Shown here one piece after another: positions 34,103 to 43,274 of a DNA stretch of 64,000 bases. Below the pieces are notes generated by a model, which worked only from the letters and a program-made list of their open reading frames with translations, did no database searches and was not told the DNA's origin. The position numbers and the translations under genes are program-made. The stretch is from Salinimicrobium sp963739625 (lineage in GTDB: Bacteria; Bacteroidota; Bacteroidia; Flavobacteriales; Flavobacteriaceae): positions 62,001 to 126,000 of the forward strand of contig CAVUAU010000011.1 of NCBI GenBank assembly GCA_963739625.1. The letters run 5' to 3'. The stretch's first letter is position 1. The number at the start of each line of letters is the position of its first letter.

Positions 34103-35971
34103 TTAAAAACTCATCGCCGAGACCACCTCCAGGATCACCGGCTGCTCGATTTTTCTCTCAATTTCTTTTTTGATCTCCAGGATCCTTTTTGGTGCAATTG
34201 CTTCGGGGCCAACTATTTTAACCGATACCACCAGCTGCTCCCCAAACCTTAACTTTACATCCCTTAACACCAGGCGTTCAATGCTCATGCCTTCCAGGCT
34301 GCGGGTGATCCTTGCCTCAGTTAATATGCGGTCAAAAGAGAGGGAGAGCGGGATGGCAATTATTCCCAGAATAAGAGCGGTATAAATGAGTCCCATTTTA
34401 GCTCTTTTAAAAGGTGCAAATCCCAGCAGGAGAAAGGTGAGGCCGGCAAAAAGAATAATTCCTGCCAGGTTGGTGAGGTAAAGTAAGATCGCACCCGAAA
34501 AAACTGACCAGTCCCACCAGCCCAGGCCTATTCCTGCAACAGAAAGTGGAGGTACAAGGGCAACTGCTATAGCCACCCCCGCCAGGCTTTTTGCGATACC
34601 TTCTTTGGCATGTGCATAAGCTGCTGCAATGCCCGAGGCTACAGCAATTCCCATATCCAGGAGGGTAGGGGACAAACGCGCTTCCATCTCTGAGGTGAGG
34701 ATCTTTATAGGGATCAACAAACTTACTCCTGCCGCAATGAGCAGGCACACCAGCGTACCAATAGCAATGGTTCCTAATCCTTTCTTAAGCATCTTCACAT
34801 CATACCTTACCATTCCCATAGAAAATGAAACAATGGGCGCGATAATGGGTGCCAGGATCATCGCACCAATAATTACAGGTGAGGAGTTGCCGAAAAGGCC
34901 GAAAGCCGCGATCAATGTTGACAGGATCATCATGACGATAAATGAGGAACTTATCCTGGAATTTTCTCTTAAGACCTTAAAAAGGTCTGCAAACTGTTCC
35001 GCAGAAGCCCTGGGTAGCGCCGGCAATTTTCGTTTGATAAGTTCCTCTTTTGCTTCTCCGGTTGGAAGTCCCTCGGTTTTGAGGCTTTTCTTTTGGTTCC
35101 CTTCTTTTTCGGGTTCCTCATGTTCACTTTTTTGCGACAGCAGGATTAGTTTTTGCCTGACCTCAAATTCGAGTACCTCTGCAGTTTCTTTTTTGCCATC
35201 TCTTGTATATTCAATGGCTTCGGAATTATGGATCTCCAGGTTCGAAGATTTGATGCTGCCAATAAAAGAAGGTAACCGCGACAATGCTTTTTTTGAAGGC
35301 CAAAGGCTCTTCAGAAAAAACCAGAACAAGCTAAGCTGATTTTGCGGCGCCAGAATAAAAGTGTGAAAAGTGCCGTCTTTGATGGAGGTTTGCTCAAGTA
35401 ATCTATTGGAGATCAGGGAGCCAGAGGAATGTTCTACGACCACAATCCCCAATGCCGAGGTGGAAATGATCTTCTCACCATCTGCCGAGAATTCGTAAGA
35501 TTTATGGGAGAGTCTTGAGGCCCGGCGCATATTTTTTACAATGGCTACAACTTCAGACCAGAGGCTGTTCCCGTTTTCCTGCTGTCTCAGGGTGAAAATA
35601 TTCCCGATGTTCACCGATTGAAAAACGGGTTTTTGATTGCAGAACAGCAGGTCAAGCTGTTGTGGATCCCCGGCCTCTAAAATCTGTTTTACAGCTTCCT
35701 TCATGTCGGCAGAAAGGCCAAGCCCGCGCGAAGTGTATTTGTTTTCGGGATGAGGTAAAATGGCCAGTGCCTGTTCTTTTTCGGCAGCTTCGGGAATGAA
35801 TTCCCTCAGGGCCTCATCTGGCAGGTAGAGAATGAGCACATCTTCTTTAGAGGCCTGGATTTGTCCTTCCTGCGGGTAGGAAAGCAGTTTTGGAGTCTGC
35901 TCCTTGAACAAAGGCAAAATTTCCTCGTTTACAGTTTCTAGATCTTCAGGTTGGTGCAAGAGGTAGTACAT
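34103..35971 (-). CDS. DAGK-like domain fused to DUF389 membrane domain
   Basis: A 622-residue protein. The first about 290 residues lack a signal and hold ILPHPENKYTSRGLGLS followed by LLFCNQKPVFQSVNIGNIF, a degenerate diacylglycerol-kinase-like pattern without the usual GTxNDFA loop. A charged linker (EHEEPEKEGNQKKSLK) leads to a DUF389 domain with multiple helices and the GNSSPVIIGAMILAPIIAPI motif. DUF389/TIGR00341 proteins are of unknown function. The fusion is a recurrent bacterial architecture. Monocistronic. Confidence 0.75.
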   Translation of the reverse strand: MYYLLHQPEDLETVNEEILPLFKEQTPKLLSYPQEGQIQASKEDVLILYLPDEALREFIPEAAEKEQALAILPHPENKYTSRGLGLSADMKEAVKQILEAGDPQQLDLLFCNQKPVFQSVNIGNIFTLRQQENGNSLWSEVVAIVKNMRRASRLSHKSYEFSADGEKIISTSALGIVVVEHSSGSLISNRLLEQTSIKDGTFHTFILAPQNQLSLFWFFLKSLWPSKKALSRLPSFIGSIKSSNLEIHNSEAIEYTRDGKKETAEVLEFEVRQKLILLSQKSEHEEPEKEGNQKKSLKTEGLPTGEAKEELIKRKLPALPRASAEQFADLFKVLRENSRISSSFIVMMILSTLIAAFGLFGNSSPVIIGAMILAPIIAPIVSFSMGMVRYDVKMLKKGLGTIAIGTLVCLLIAAGVSLLIPIKILTSEMEARLSPTLLDMGIAVASGIAAAYAHAKEGIAKSLAGVAIAVALVPPLSVAGIGLGWWDWSVFSGAILLYLTNLAGIILFAGLTFLLLGFAPFKRAKMGLIYTALILGIIAIPLSLSFDRILTEARITRSLEGMSIERLVLRDVKLRFGEQLVVSVKIVGPEAIAPKRILEIKKEIERKIEQPVILEVVSAMSF

Positions 35972-36065
35972 CTGCAGGTAATTTACTGCAAGATACCTAA
36001 TTTGAAAGGAGGAAATAATGGGGAAAAATCATTTTGTGGCGTTAAATCCTTCCGAAGAAAACAAG

Positions 36066-36095
36066 AGGCATCAAAAATGTCATTTTTGAGAGGCT
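36066..36095. repeat. Dispersed palindrome copy upstream of pyrR
   Basis: GGCATCAAAAATGTCATTTT, then TGAGAGGC: the core TCAAAAATGTCATTTTTGA is a near-perfect palindrome of the family noted elsewhere. It may act as a weak terminator between the divergent genes. Confidence 0.6.
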
Positions 36096-36175
36096 TTAAT
36101 TTTCACGCTTTATTCTTCAGAAGAAACAGATAAAAAGTCTTGTAATTTCATCCTGCTTTTCTCTGGAAAAAAATC

Positions 36176-36183
36176 TTACTTTT
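36176..36183 (+). promoter_or_regulatory. -7 element of the pyr operon promoter
   Basis: TACTTTTG matches TAnnTTTG. The expected TTTG 17 nt upstream is only TTTT. The transcript would start near 36190, leaving a leader of about 25 nt, too short for a PyrR-type attenuator. Confidence 0.45.
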
Positions 36184-36212
36184 GTTTTTATAACCTCTCC
36201 TTTTTCAGAAAT

Positions 36213-36752
36213 ATGAGCCAAAAAATGCTGATTACTTCCAAAGAGATGAACATCATTTTGCATCGTTTGGCCTGCCAGTTGATTGAAAACCATACTAATT
36301 TTGAAAATTCTGTGATCATTGGAATTCAGCCAAGAGGAGTTTTCCTGGCCAACCGAATTGTGAAAATTTTGAAGGAAGAGTACGACATCTCGACTGTAAA
36401 ACTGGGATATCTTGATATCACCTTTTACAGGGATGACTTCCGCAGAAGCGAGAAACCACTGGAGGCGAACAAAACGCACATTGATTTTGTGGTGGAAGAC
36501 AAGCGGGTGATCTTTGTCGACGATGTGCTTTACACGGGAAGGAGCATTAGGGCAGCGCTTACGGCTGTGCAATCTTTTGGAAGGCCAAGTGAGATCGAGC
36601 TGCTCACGCTCATCGACAGGAGGTTTAGCCGTCATTTGCCCATTCAGCCAGATTATAACGGCAGGCAGGTGGACGCGATCAATGAAGAAAAAGTAAAGGT
36701 AAACTGGCAGGAGAACGGGGAAGAAGATGCGGTTTACCTGATAAGCAAATAA
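36213..36752 (+). CDS. pyrR: Bifunctional pyr operon regulator / uracil phosphoribosyltransferase
   Basis: A 179-residue PRTase of the PyrR type with the PRPP-binding motif VIFVDDVLYTGRSIRAAL and the NRRFSRHLPIQPDY-like region (here IDRRFSRHLPIQ). In Gram-positives PyrR binds pyr leader RNA; Bacteroidota members also have UPRT activity. Here the leader is short, so RNA-mediated attenuation seems unlikely and the UPRT role may dominate. It is 6 nt upstream of pyrB. Confidence 0.92.
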   Translation: MSQKMLITSKEMNIILHRLACQLIENHTNFENSVIIGIQPRGVFLANRIVKILKEEYDISTVKLGYLDITFYRDDFRRSEKPLEANKTHIDFVVEDKRVIFVDDVLYTGRSIRAALTAVQSFGRPSEIELLTLIDRRFSRHLPIQPDYNGRQVDAINEEKVKVNWQENGEEDAVYLISK

Positions 36753-36758
36753 CCAACT

Positions 36759-37691
36759 ATGAGTGAACTGAGTGTTGATCATCTTTTAGGTATTAAATAC
36801 CTCAAAAAGGAGGATATAGATCTCATTTTTGAAACCGCAGATCATTTTAAGGAGGTGATCAACCGCCCCATTAAAAAAGTGCCTTCGCTGCGCGACATCA
36901 CAATTGCCAACCTGTTTTTCGAAAATAGTACCCGAACCAGGCTTTCTTTTGAGCTGGCAGAAAAAAGGTTGAGTGCAGATGTGGTGAATTTTTCGGCTGC
37001 CTCTTCGTCGGTCAAAAAAGGGGAAACCTTGATTGATACGGTGAACAACATTTTGTCGATGAAAGTCGATATGGTGGTGATGCGGCATCCAAATCCCGGC
37101 GCAGGAATATTCCTTTCAAAGCACGTAAATGCCAGGATCGTGAACGCGGGCGACGGGGCTCATGAACATCCCACGCAGGCTTTGCTGGATTCTTATTCCA
37201 TTAGGGAAAAACTCGGGGAGGTTGAAGGGAAAAAAGTGGTGATAGTTGGTGATATCCTGCACAGCAGGGTAGCGCTTTCAAATATTTTCGCTTTAAAAAT
37301 GCAAGGTGCACAGGTGAAAGTCTGTGGACCGAACACGCTTATCCCCAAGTACATTCGTAGTTTGGGAGTAGAAGTAGAGCCCGACTTAAGAAAAGCTTTG
37401 GAATGGTGTGACGTGGCCAACATGCTGCGGGTGCAGAACGAGAGAATGGAGATAAGCTATTTTCCAAGCACCAGGGAATATGTGCAGCTTTTTGGTTTGA
37501 ATAAGGCGCTGCTGGATTCGCTCGATAAGAAGATCCTTATCATGCACCCCGGCCCTATCAACAGGGGAGTGGAGATCACCAGCGATGTGGCCGACTCTGA
37601 CCAGGCGATCATCCTGGACCAGGTGCAAAACGGGGTAGCCGTTAGAATGGCCGTGATCTATCTGCTGGCGTCAAAAATTAAACAGGTATGA
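36759..37691 (+). CDS. pyrB: Aspartate carbamoyltransferase, catalytic chain
   Basis: A 310-residue enzyme of pyrimidine synthesis that carbamoylates aspartate. Carbamoyl-phosphate-binding STRTR (in FENSTRTRLSF), the HPNPGAG and HEHPTQALLDSYSI motifs and the aspartate-side HPGPINRG are all present. A PyrI regulatory chain is not seen nearby. Its stop (TGA) overlaps the next gene's ATG (ATGA), so translation is coupled. Confidence 0.96.
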   Translation: MSELSVDHLLGIKYLKKEDIDLIFETADHFKEVINRPIKKVPSLRDITIANLFFENSTRTRLSFELAEKRLSADVVNFSAASSSVKKGETLIDTVNNILSMKVDMVVMRHPNPGAGIFLSKHVNARIVNAGDGAHEHPTQALLDSYSIREKLGEVEGKKVVIVGDILHSRVALSNIFALKMQGAQVKVCGPNTLIPKYIRSLGVEVEPDLRKALEWCDVANMLRVQNERMEISYFPSTREYVQLFGLNKALLDSLDKKILIMHPGPINRGVEITSDVADSDQAIILDQVQNGVAVRMAVIYLLASKIKQV

Positions 37692-38020
37692 AAGTAGTAG
37701 AAAAGGAAAATTATAAGATCCTTCGGGATCAAAGAGACAGTGTCAAAGATTTCGCCTCATTTTTGGAGTCTATACACGACGGTCTTGAGAATGATAATCT
37801 CGTTGTTGATATTCTTAAATACGGGGAGCTGGAACTGGAAGAGCTGCTGGCTTTCCTGCCTTTGTCAAACCAGCACCGCAAGAACAAGAAATCTTTTGTC
37901 ATTGTCAATGACACTATCAATATTGACAGGGTTCCCGAGGAGCTCAACGTAGTTCCAACCTTGCTGGAAGCCGAAGATATTATTCAAATGGAGGAAATCG
38001 AACGGGATTTGGGATTTTAA
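37688..38020 (+). CDS. Conserved 110-residue protein between pyrB and rnz
   Basis: A small acidic protein with no signal or recognised domain (MKVVEKENYKILRDQRDSV, then SFVIVNDTINIDRVPEELNV). The alternation of beta and helical segments is faintly like a STAS or ACT domain. It overlaps pyrB by 4 nt (ATGA) and lies 31 nt before rnz, so it is probably translated with them. I have seen this kind of gene annotated with rnz in Bacteroidota but cannot name its function. Confidence 0.7.
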   Translation: MKVVEKENYKILRDQRDSVKDFASFLESIHDGLENDNLVVDILKYGELELEELLAFLPLSNQHRKNKKSFVIVNDTINIDRVPEELNVVPTLLEAEDIIQMEEIERDLGF

Positions 38021-38051
38021 ATCTACCTGTTCCTTCGGAAAATGCTGAAAA

Positions 38052-38960
38052 ATGAAGTTGACTATTCTTGGCTGCTATGCGGCCACGCCCCGTACTTTTA
38101 CCAATCCTACCTCGCAGGTGCTCGAGATGAACGGCGAACTGTTCCTCATCGACTGCGGAGAAGGCACCCAGGTAGAGCTAAGGCGGAAGAAAGTCAAGTT
38201 CAGTAAGATCAGGCATATCTTCATCTCGCATCTTCACGGCGATCATTTCTTCGGACTTATTGGCCTTATCTCGACCTTTATGCTGCTCAACCGTGAGGCC
38301 GAGCTGCATATCTACGGACCAAAAGGCATTAAGGATTTGATCATTTTACAGCTGAAGATGTCCAACTCCTGGACGCAGTATCCGCTTTACTTTCACGAGC
38401 TCAACAGCAAGGAGCCCGAAGTGATCCTGGAAACAAAAAAGGTCACTGTAGAGACCATTCCGCTCAATCACAGGATCTACGCCAACGGATTCCTCTTCAG
38501 GGAAAAACCTGCAGACCGCAAGTTATTGATCGATAAGGTCGAGGATTATGGGATTGATGTGGCCTACTACAAAAGCATCAAGAAAGGCAAAGACATAACC
38601 CTGGACAATGGAAAACTTGTTCCTAACAACGAACTCACTGCCGATCCTGAACCTCCAAAAAGTTATGCCTTTTGCAGCGATACCGCCTACAGTCCGCAGA
38701 TCGTGGAACAGATCAAGGGTATCACCGCGCTTTATCACGAATCTACTTTTCTCGAAGAACACGCCTACCTGGGCGCGCCTACAGGACATTCCACGGCAAG
38801 GGAGGCTGCAGCCATTGCGCGCGAAGCCGAAGTGGGCACTTTGATCCTTGGGCATTATTCCACCCGTTACGATTCCATTCAACCTTTTAAGGAAGAAGCA
38901 AGCGAAGTTTTCCCTAATGTCATCCTCTCCGATGACGGAAAATTGATCGACCTCGACTAA
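38052..38960 (+). CDS. rnz: Ribonuclease Z (tRNA 3' endonuclease)
   Basis: A 302-residue metallo-beta-lactamase-fold nuclease that trims the 3' ends of tRNA precursors. The zinc motif is SHLHGDHFFG, followed by GLLNRE-like and PLNHRIYANGF segments and the AFCSDT and HESTFLEEHAYLGAPTGHST motifs of the RNase Z family. A His near GHYSTRY completes the site. It is the last gene of the pyrR operon. The exosite arm insertion is present. Confidence 0.95.
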   Translation: MKLTILGCYAATPRTFTNPTSQVLEMNGELFLIDCGEGTQVELRRKKVKFSKIRHIFISHLHGDHFFGLIGLISTFMLLNREAELHIYGPKGIKDLIILQLKMSNSWTQYPLYFHELNSKEPEVILETKKVTVETIPLNHRIYANGFLFREKPADRKLLIDKVEDYGIDVAYYKSIKKGKDITLDNGKLVPNNELTADPEPPKSYAFCSDTAYSPQIVEQIKGITALYHESTFLEEHAYLGAPTGHSTAREAAAIAREAEVGTLILGHYSTRYDSIQPFKEEASEVFPNVILSDDGKLIDLD

Positions 38961-39145
38961 AATTTGCGTCGTTCATCGATGCTATTTAACCCTTCATCTA
39001 CAGCTACTTGTAGGTGCAAAGGCCTTATTTTAGCCAAAATTATGTTAAAATTAGTTTAATTTGTGTAGTTCATCGATAAAAATGTCGGTTGATCGGATAT
39101 AATTCTTACTTTTCCTATCCCAAACCTACTAACTGACATTTGATT

Positions 39146-39646
39146 ATGAAGAACTTAACCTACTTCGTATGGTTAATGGCCATTTCTGCCCTTTCTCTTA
39201 CATCCTGTTCAAAAGACAGCCTGGAAGAAATGGATTCAGCTAACCTCACAGCAAAAGTTGCTCCTGTAACCTATTCTTCTTTCGAACTGGAAGTGCTGGA
39301 TCTTGTCAACGCCTATCGTGTTGACCAGGGACTTTCAGAATTGCAATATTTAGATGAAAGTTCGGCTTTGGCGGCCTCTCATAATGATCACATGATCACC
39401 AAAGATGAGGTTTGCCATGATGATTTTGGAATGCGTTATCAAACCCTTGTAGACGACGTGCATGCAAAAGCGGTAAGTGAGAACGTAGCCTACGGGTATA
39501 GCAGCGCCGATGCTGTTGTCAATGCCTGGATAAAAAGTGATGGTCACAGGGAAAATATGCTGGGAGATCATACCCATTTCGGGATCTCCATCAAGGCAGC
39601 GAGTGATGGTAAGTTCTACTTTACAAACATCTTCGTTAAAAAATAA
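39146..39646 (+). CDS. CAP-domain lipoprotein
   Basis: A 166-residue lipoprotein (LTSC, Cys20 region) with a CAP/SCP domain: LDLVNAYRVDQGLSEL, SHNDHMITKDEVCHDDF, SENVAYGYSSADAVVNAWI and SDGHRENMLGDHTHFG. The four CAP-site residues (His, Glu, Glu, His) are present. The role of bacterial CAP proteins is unsettled; some bind lipids or act as proteases. An ATG at 39146 fits the signal. It is followed by a terminator and a paralogue. Confidence 0.88.
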   Translation: MKNLTYFVWLMAISALSLTSCSKDSLEEMDSANLTAKVAPVTYSSFELEVLDLVNAYRVDQGLSELQYLDESSALAASHNDHMITKDEVCHDDFGMRYQTLVDDVHAKAVSENVAYGYSSADAVVNAWIKSDGHRENMLGDHTHFGISIKAASDGKFYFTNIFVKK

Positions 39647-39680
39647 GGAATTCCACTGTTTTCATAGGTTATTTGCTTTA

Positions 39681-39707
39681 AAAGAGGTCCTGGAGACCTC
39701 TTTTTTA
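39681..39707 (+). terminator. Terminator of the first CAP-domain gene
   Basis: AAAGAGGTC pairs with GACCTCTTT around CTGGA, followed by six T. Confidence 0.9.
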
Positions 39708-39864
39708 TGCTGTTAATTAACATCGACAGTGTCTAAAAATTGAAGTAAATACTGTTTTTCCTGATCGCGGATTGCTTAAATTAGAAGTTCCTCTAAAATC
39801 CCCCTTTTCCGCCAAATCTCCCATTTAGAATAGTTATGGCCTTTCCCCCGGAAAAGATATATCC

Positions 39865-40362
39865 ATGGGTGTTCAAAAAGGCTTCGGAAGATCTTTGCTT
39901 TGGCTTTGCTGCTGGCTTTGCCTGTTCTCCTGTACTAAAAATGAGATAGGGAAAGAGAATATTTCCGAAGTTGAAACCACAATGCTTTATTCTTCAACCG
40001 AAATGGAGGTAATGGAACTGGTAAACGAGTACAGGAGCAAAAACCATTTGCCAAAGCTCCTGTTGCTCGATGAAATTTCTGAACAAGCCCAAAAGCACAA
40101 TTTACACATGGTCTCCAAAAATGAGGTTTGCCACCACTTCTTCTTAAGCAGGTATGCAGCTCTAAAAGAAAGAGCAGGAGCCAGGGCTGTAGGTGAAAAT
40201 GTAGGTTATGGATATAATTCTGCTGAAGCTGTTGTGAATGCATGGACAAAAAGCGCGGAACACCGGAAAAACATTTTGGGCAACTATACACACTTTGGAA
40301 TTGCCATAGCTTCCGGAAAGCAAGGAAAGTTGTATTTCACCAATATCTTTATTCGGAGGTGA
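39865..40362 (+). CDS. CAP-domain lipoprotein, paralogue of the preceding gene
   Basis: A 165-residue lipoprotein (signal ending CLFSC) with the same CAP core: LVNEYRSKNHLPKLL, HNLHMVSKNEVCHHFF, GENVGYGYNSAEAVVNAW and SAEHRKNILGNYTHFG. Sequence divergence from the neighbour is moderate, so the duplication is not recent. It is under a separate promoter region. Followed by a strong palindromic terminator. Confidence 0.88.
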   Translation: MGVQKGFGRSLLWLCCWLCLFSCTKNEIGKENISEVETTMLYSSTEMEVMELVNEYRSKNHLPKLLLLDEISEQAQKHNLHMVSKNEVCHHFFLSRYAALKERAGARAVGENVGYGYNSAEAVVNAWTKSAEHRKNILGNYTHFGIAIASGKQGKLYFTNIFIRR

Positions 40363-40370
40363 GCAAAAAA

Positions 40371-40406
40371 AACACCTCTCAAAAATGTCATTTTTGAGAG
40401 GTGTTG
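40371..40406. terminator. Long palindromic terminator, dispersed palindrome family
   Basis: AACACCTCTCAAAAATG pairs with CATTTTTGAGAGGTGTT (17 bp) around one base. It lies between the CAP gene and the convergent OmpA gene and could stop both transcripts. Confidence 0.88.
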
Positions 40407-40464
40407 TAAAATAGAAAAGGAGACTCAGTTGAGCCTCCTTTCCCGGTTGGTCGGGTAGGGTTCG

Positions 40465-42333
40465 TTAATTCATTTTGACCACTTTGAAAATAGATCTTCT
40501 ATTCAACTGGTGTTGCTCTTCGCTGCAGCGGGTACAATCCACATCTGGATTCTCTTCGCCGTAGCCTTTGTAAGTCACTATTCTTTCCGGTTCTATGCCG
40601 TGCTCAACAAGATAGTCAAAAGTGGACTGCGCCCTACGCTCAGCCAGTTTCTTGTTATAAGCTATAGAACCTCTTTTGTCTGTATAAGAACCTATCTCGA
40701 TCACAAGATCCGGATATTCGTTCTTCATCAGGTTGACCAGCTTGTCCAATTCTGTTGCCGCATCGGGCCTAATGTTCCATTTGTCGAAATCAAAGTAGAT
40801 CTTGTTGATCTCTGCCAGGTATTCGACATCATTGACCGGTGCAAGTTCAATATTGTAGACCAATTCTGTCTTTTCATCCATGTTCGATGTATTGATCTCC
40901 TGATTCTTGGTGTTGTACTTGATGTGTTTGGCTTCCAGAGGATAGGTCTTGTCTCTCGCAACTTCTACCGAATAATTTCCGTCTTCATCGGTTTCCAAAA
41001 ATGCGATTTGCTTGTTGTTTTCATCCATCAGCCTAACTGTCGCGTTGGCGATAGGTTTTTTGTTGATGGAATCGGTCACGCGCCCCTTCAGCACAAGAGG
41101 GGCAAGGATGTTCATCTCAAAAATATCATCTCCACCCTGTCCTCCCGGTCTGTTGGAAGAAACATATCCTTTTGACCCATCTTCCGCAGCATAAGAAAAG
41201 GCGAAATCGTCAAGACTGCTATTCACAGGTTCTCCCAGGTTCTGCACTTTTCCTTCGGAAGTAAGCACGAAGACATCGAGCAGGCCGAAGCCTTTATGCC
41301 CGTCTGAAGAGAAGTAGAAACTGCCATTTTTGGCGATGAACGGGAAAACCTCATTTCCTGCAGTATTCACCTTAGGACCCATATTTTCTGGAGTGCCAAA
41401 AGTGCCATTTTCAACGCTCACTTTATAGATATCAGAACCGCCCATGCCGCCCGGTGCTTCCGAAGCGAAATAAAGCGTCTTCCCATCGGCCGAAAGACTT
41501 GGATGGCCAACAGAGTAGGAGTCATTGTCAAAAGGCAACTCCTTAATATTGTCCCACTTTCCGTTTTGCCAGCTGGCGCGGTAGATCTTCAGGTTGTTTA
41601 CACCTTCTTTGTCTTTTTTACCGTTGCGGTTGTTGAGATAGTTGTTTCGGGTGAAATACATGGTTTGTCCATCGGCTGAAATGGTCAACGGTCCTTCGTG
41701 GCGCACGGTATTCACATCACCGGATACCGGCACTATGTCGCTTCCGGAGGTTTTATAGATGTCAAGAAATGGTTCGCCTGTCCAGTCATAGATCTTTGTC
41801 TTTGTGTCTGCCTCACCTCTTGCCGAAACAAAATAAACTGCATCATCAGTAATATAAGTTCCGAAGTCAGAGTACTGGGAATTGAAAGGCGCGGGTTTTA
41901 CGCGGTAGGTTTCCAGTCCGTCATAAACAGCAATTTCATCATCATTCAGGAATTCCTCTACCTGTTTTGGATTCTTTCCTTCCTGCTGATACTTTTTAAG
42001 CCATTCTCTGGATTTCTCATATTCTCTTACCCCGCGCAGCATCTGGGCGTAACGGTAGTAAGTTTCTGGAGAAGCATCTGGTTGATTCACCACCGAAGCA
42101 TAATACTGCACCGCATTTTCGGGATCTCTAAGCTGATAGTAGGCATCGGCGAGTTTTTCGGTATTTTCCGCAGTATTATAATCCTTTTCTAAAAGGTCTT
42201 TGTACAACTCGATCGCTTTGGTATAGGCGAAATCATTGTACAACCTGTCTGCTTTTTTCTGTTTTCCGGACTGGGCCGAAAGGCTAAGCACAGGAAAAAT
42301 GAGCAACAGTATTAGAAAGTATTTTTTGTTCAT
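40465..42333 (-). CDS. OmpA-family protein with TPR, PD40 and carboxypeptidase-regulatory domains
   Basis: A 622-residue outer-membrane/periplasmic protein. Order: signal (to about residue 20), TPR-like helices (residues 25-160), PD40/WD40 propeller (190-400), CarboxypepD-reg-like module (ITNATVRL region), and a C-terminal OmpA domain (IYFDFDKWNIRPDA to the end) that binds peptidoglycan. This is the PorE-like layout found with T9SS proteins. It is the last gene after the SprF-like gene and the giant adhesin, so it likely anchors the adhesin's secretion or attachment machinery. Confidence 0.88.
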   Translation of the reverse strand: MNKKYFLILLLIFPVLSLSAQSGKQKKADRLYNDFAYTKAIELYKDLLEKDYNTAENTEKLADAYYQLRDPENAVQYYASVVNQPDASPETYYRYAQMLRGVREYEKSREWLKKYQQEGKNPKQVEEFLNDDEIAVYDGLETYRVKPAPFNSQYSDFGTYITDDAVYFVSARGEADTKTKIYDWTGEPFLDIYKTSGSDIVPVSGDVNTVRHEGPLTISADGQTMYFTRNNYLNNRNGKKDKEGVNNLKIYRASWQNGKWDNIKELPFDNDSYSVGHPSLSADGKTLYFASEAPGGMGGSDIYKVSVENGTFGTPENMGPKVNTAGNEVFPFIAKNGSFYFSSDGHKGFGLLDVFVLTSEGKVQNLGEPVNSSLDDFAFSYAAEDGSKGYVSSNRPGGQGGDDIFEMNILAPLVLKGRVTDSINKKPIANATVRLMDENNKQIAFLETDEDGNYSVEVARDKTYPLEAKHIKYNTKNQEINTSNMDEKTELVYNIELAPVNDVEYLAEINKIYFDFDKWNIRPDAATELDKLVNLMKNEYPDLVIEIGSYTDKRGSIAYNKKLAERRAQSTFDYLVEHGIEPERIVTYKGYGEENPDVDCTRCSEEQHQLNRRSIFKVVKMN

Positions 42334-42349
42334 AATCCTTAGTTTAAAA

Positions 42350-43264
42350 TTAGAAGAACCTTGGGGACTTATATTTAGTGTTTTTCAATCTTAGCTCATA
42401 GATCAACAGGATCTCGTGGGAACCGGAAGAGTAGGGTTGCAGATCAGAAAGTGTGTATTCATAACCGTAACCAACTCTAAAGTTTGGCAGCACCTGAAAA
42501 TCTGCAAAGGCACCTATTGCGTCATCTATACGATAGTTCGCACCCAGGTAGAATTTCTCGTTGAAAATGAAAGTGCTGGAAATATCAACTGATAAGGGAG
42601 CGCCATCGGTATATTTCAACAATGTAGTGGGTCGTAGTTTTGTGTTCTCACTAAGATCAAAAACATAACCGCCGGTGAGGTAGTAATGCACCTGTTCCAG
42701 GGCAACATATTCACTGCCTTTCTTATCGTTGTTATCATTATTGATAAACTTTGGAGCCGAAAGTCCTACATACCAATCCTGGGAAGACAGGAAAAGACCT
42801 GCTCCAAAATTGGGAGTCCAGCGGTTAAAGGTGTCTCCGCTAAAGAAAGGATCATTAGGAACGTTTGTCAACAATTCTTCTTCAAGATTATAGTAGCTAA
42901 AACCTCCTTTTAATCCGAAGGAAAGGGTAGTGCTGGGGGAAAGATCAATGGTATAAGAGAAGTCTCCATAGATGTAGGTATAATCTTCGTAACCAATATT
43001 GTCATTGATAACAGAGAGCCCCAGACCCACTTTTTCATTGCGAAGAGGAGAATGGATCGACAGGGTTTGTGTCACCGGTGCCCCTTCAACTCCTGCCCAT
43101 TGACTTCTGTGAAGTCCTATTACCGAAAGGGCATCTCTGTTCCCCGCATAAGCCGGGTTGATCGAGATGGTGTTGTACATGTATTGCGTGAACTGGGGCA
43201 GTTGCTGCGCTTTTGTACCAACACTAATAAACAGGATAAATATTAACGGGTATAGTTTTTTCAT
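42350..43264 (-). CDS. PorP/SprF family outer-membrane protein (T9SS-associated)
   Basis: A 304-residue protein starting at ATG 43264, with a signal peptide and the signature QLPQFTQYMYNTISINPAYAG just after it. The rest is a beta-barrel with alternating aromatic residues. PorP/SprF proteins bind the type-B C-terminal domain of giant T9SS cargo and are needed for surface display, as for SprB in Flavobacterium johnsoniae. It directly follows the adhesin gene, 10 nt later. Confidence 0.93.
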   Translation of the reverse strand: MKKLYPLIFILFISVGTKAQQLPQFTQYMYNTISINPAYAGNRDALSVIGLHRSQWAGVEGAPVTQTLSIHSPLRNEKVGLGLSVINDNIGYEDYTYIYGDFSYTIDLSPSTTLSFGLKGGFSYYNLEEELLTNVPNDPFFSGDTFNRWTPNFGAGLFLSSQDWYVGLSAPKFINNDNNDKKGSEYVALEQVHYYLTGGYVFDLSENTKLRPTTLLKYTDGAPLSVDISSTFIFNEKFYLGANYRIDDAIGAFADFQVLPNFRVGYGYEYTLSDLQPYSSGSHEILLIYELRLKNTKYKSPRFF

Positions 43265-43274
43265 GTTTATCATT

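Noticed and set aside
34629..35339. Antisense 236-codon frame in the DUF389 gene
   Set aside because: It is the mirror of a long membrane-protein gene and shows no start context or domain.
36184..36212. PyrR-type RNA attenuator before pyrR
   Set aside because: The leader after the predicted promoter is about 25 nt and has no anti-terminator/terminator pair.
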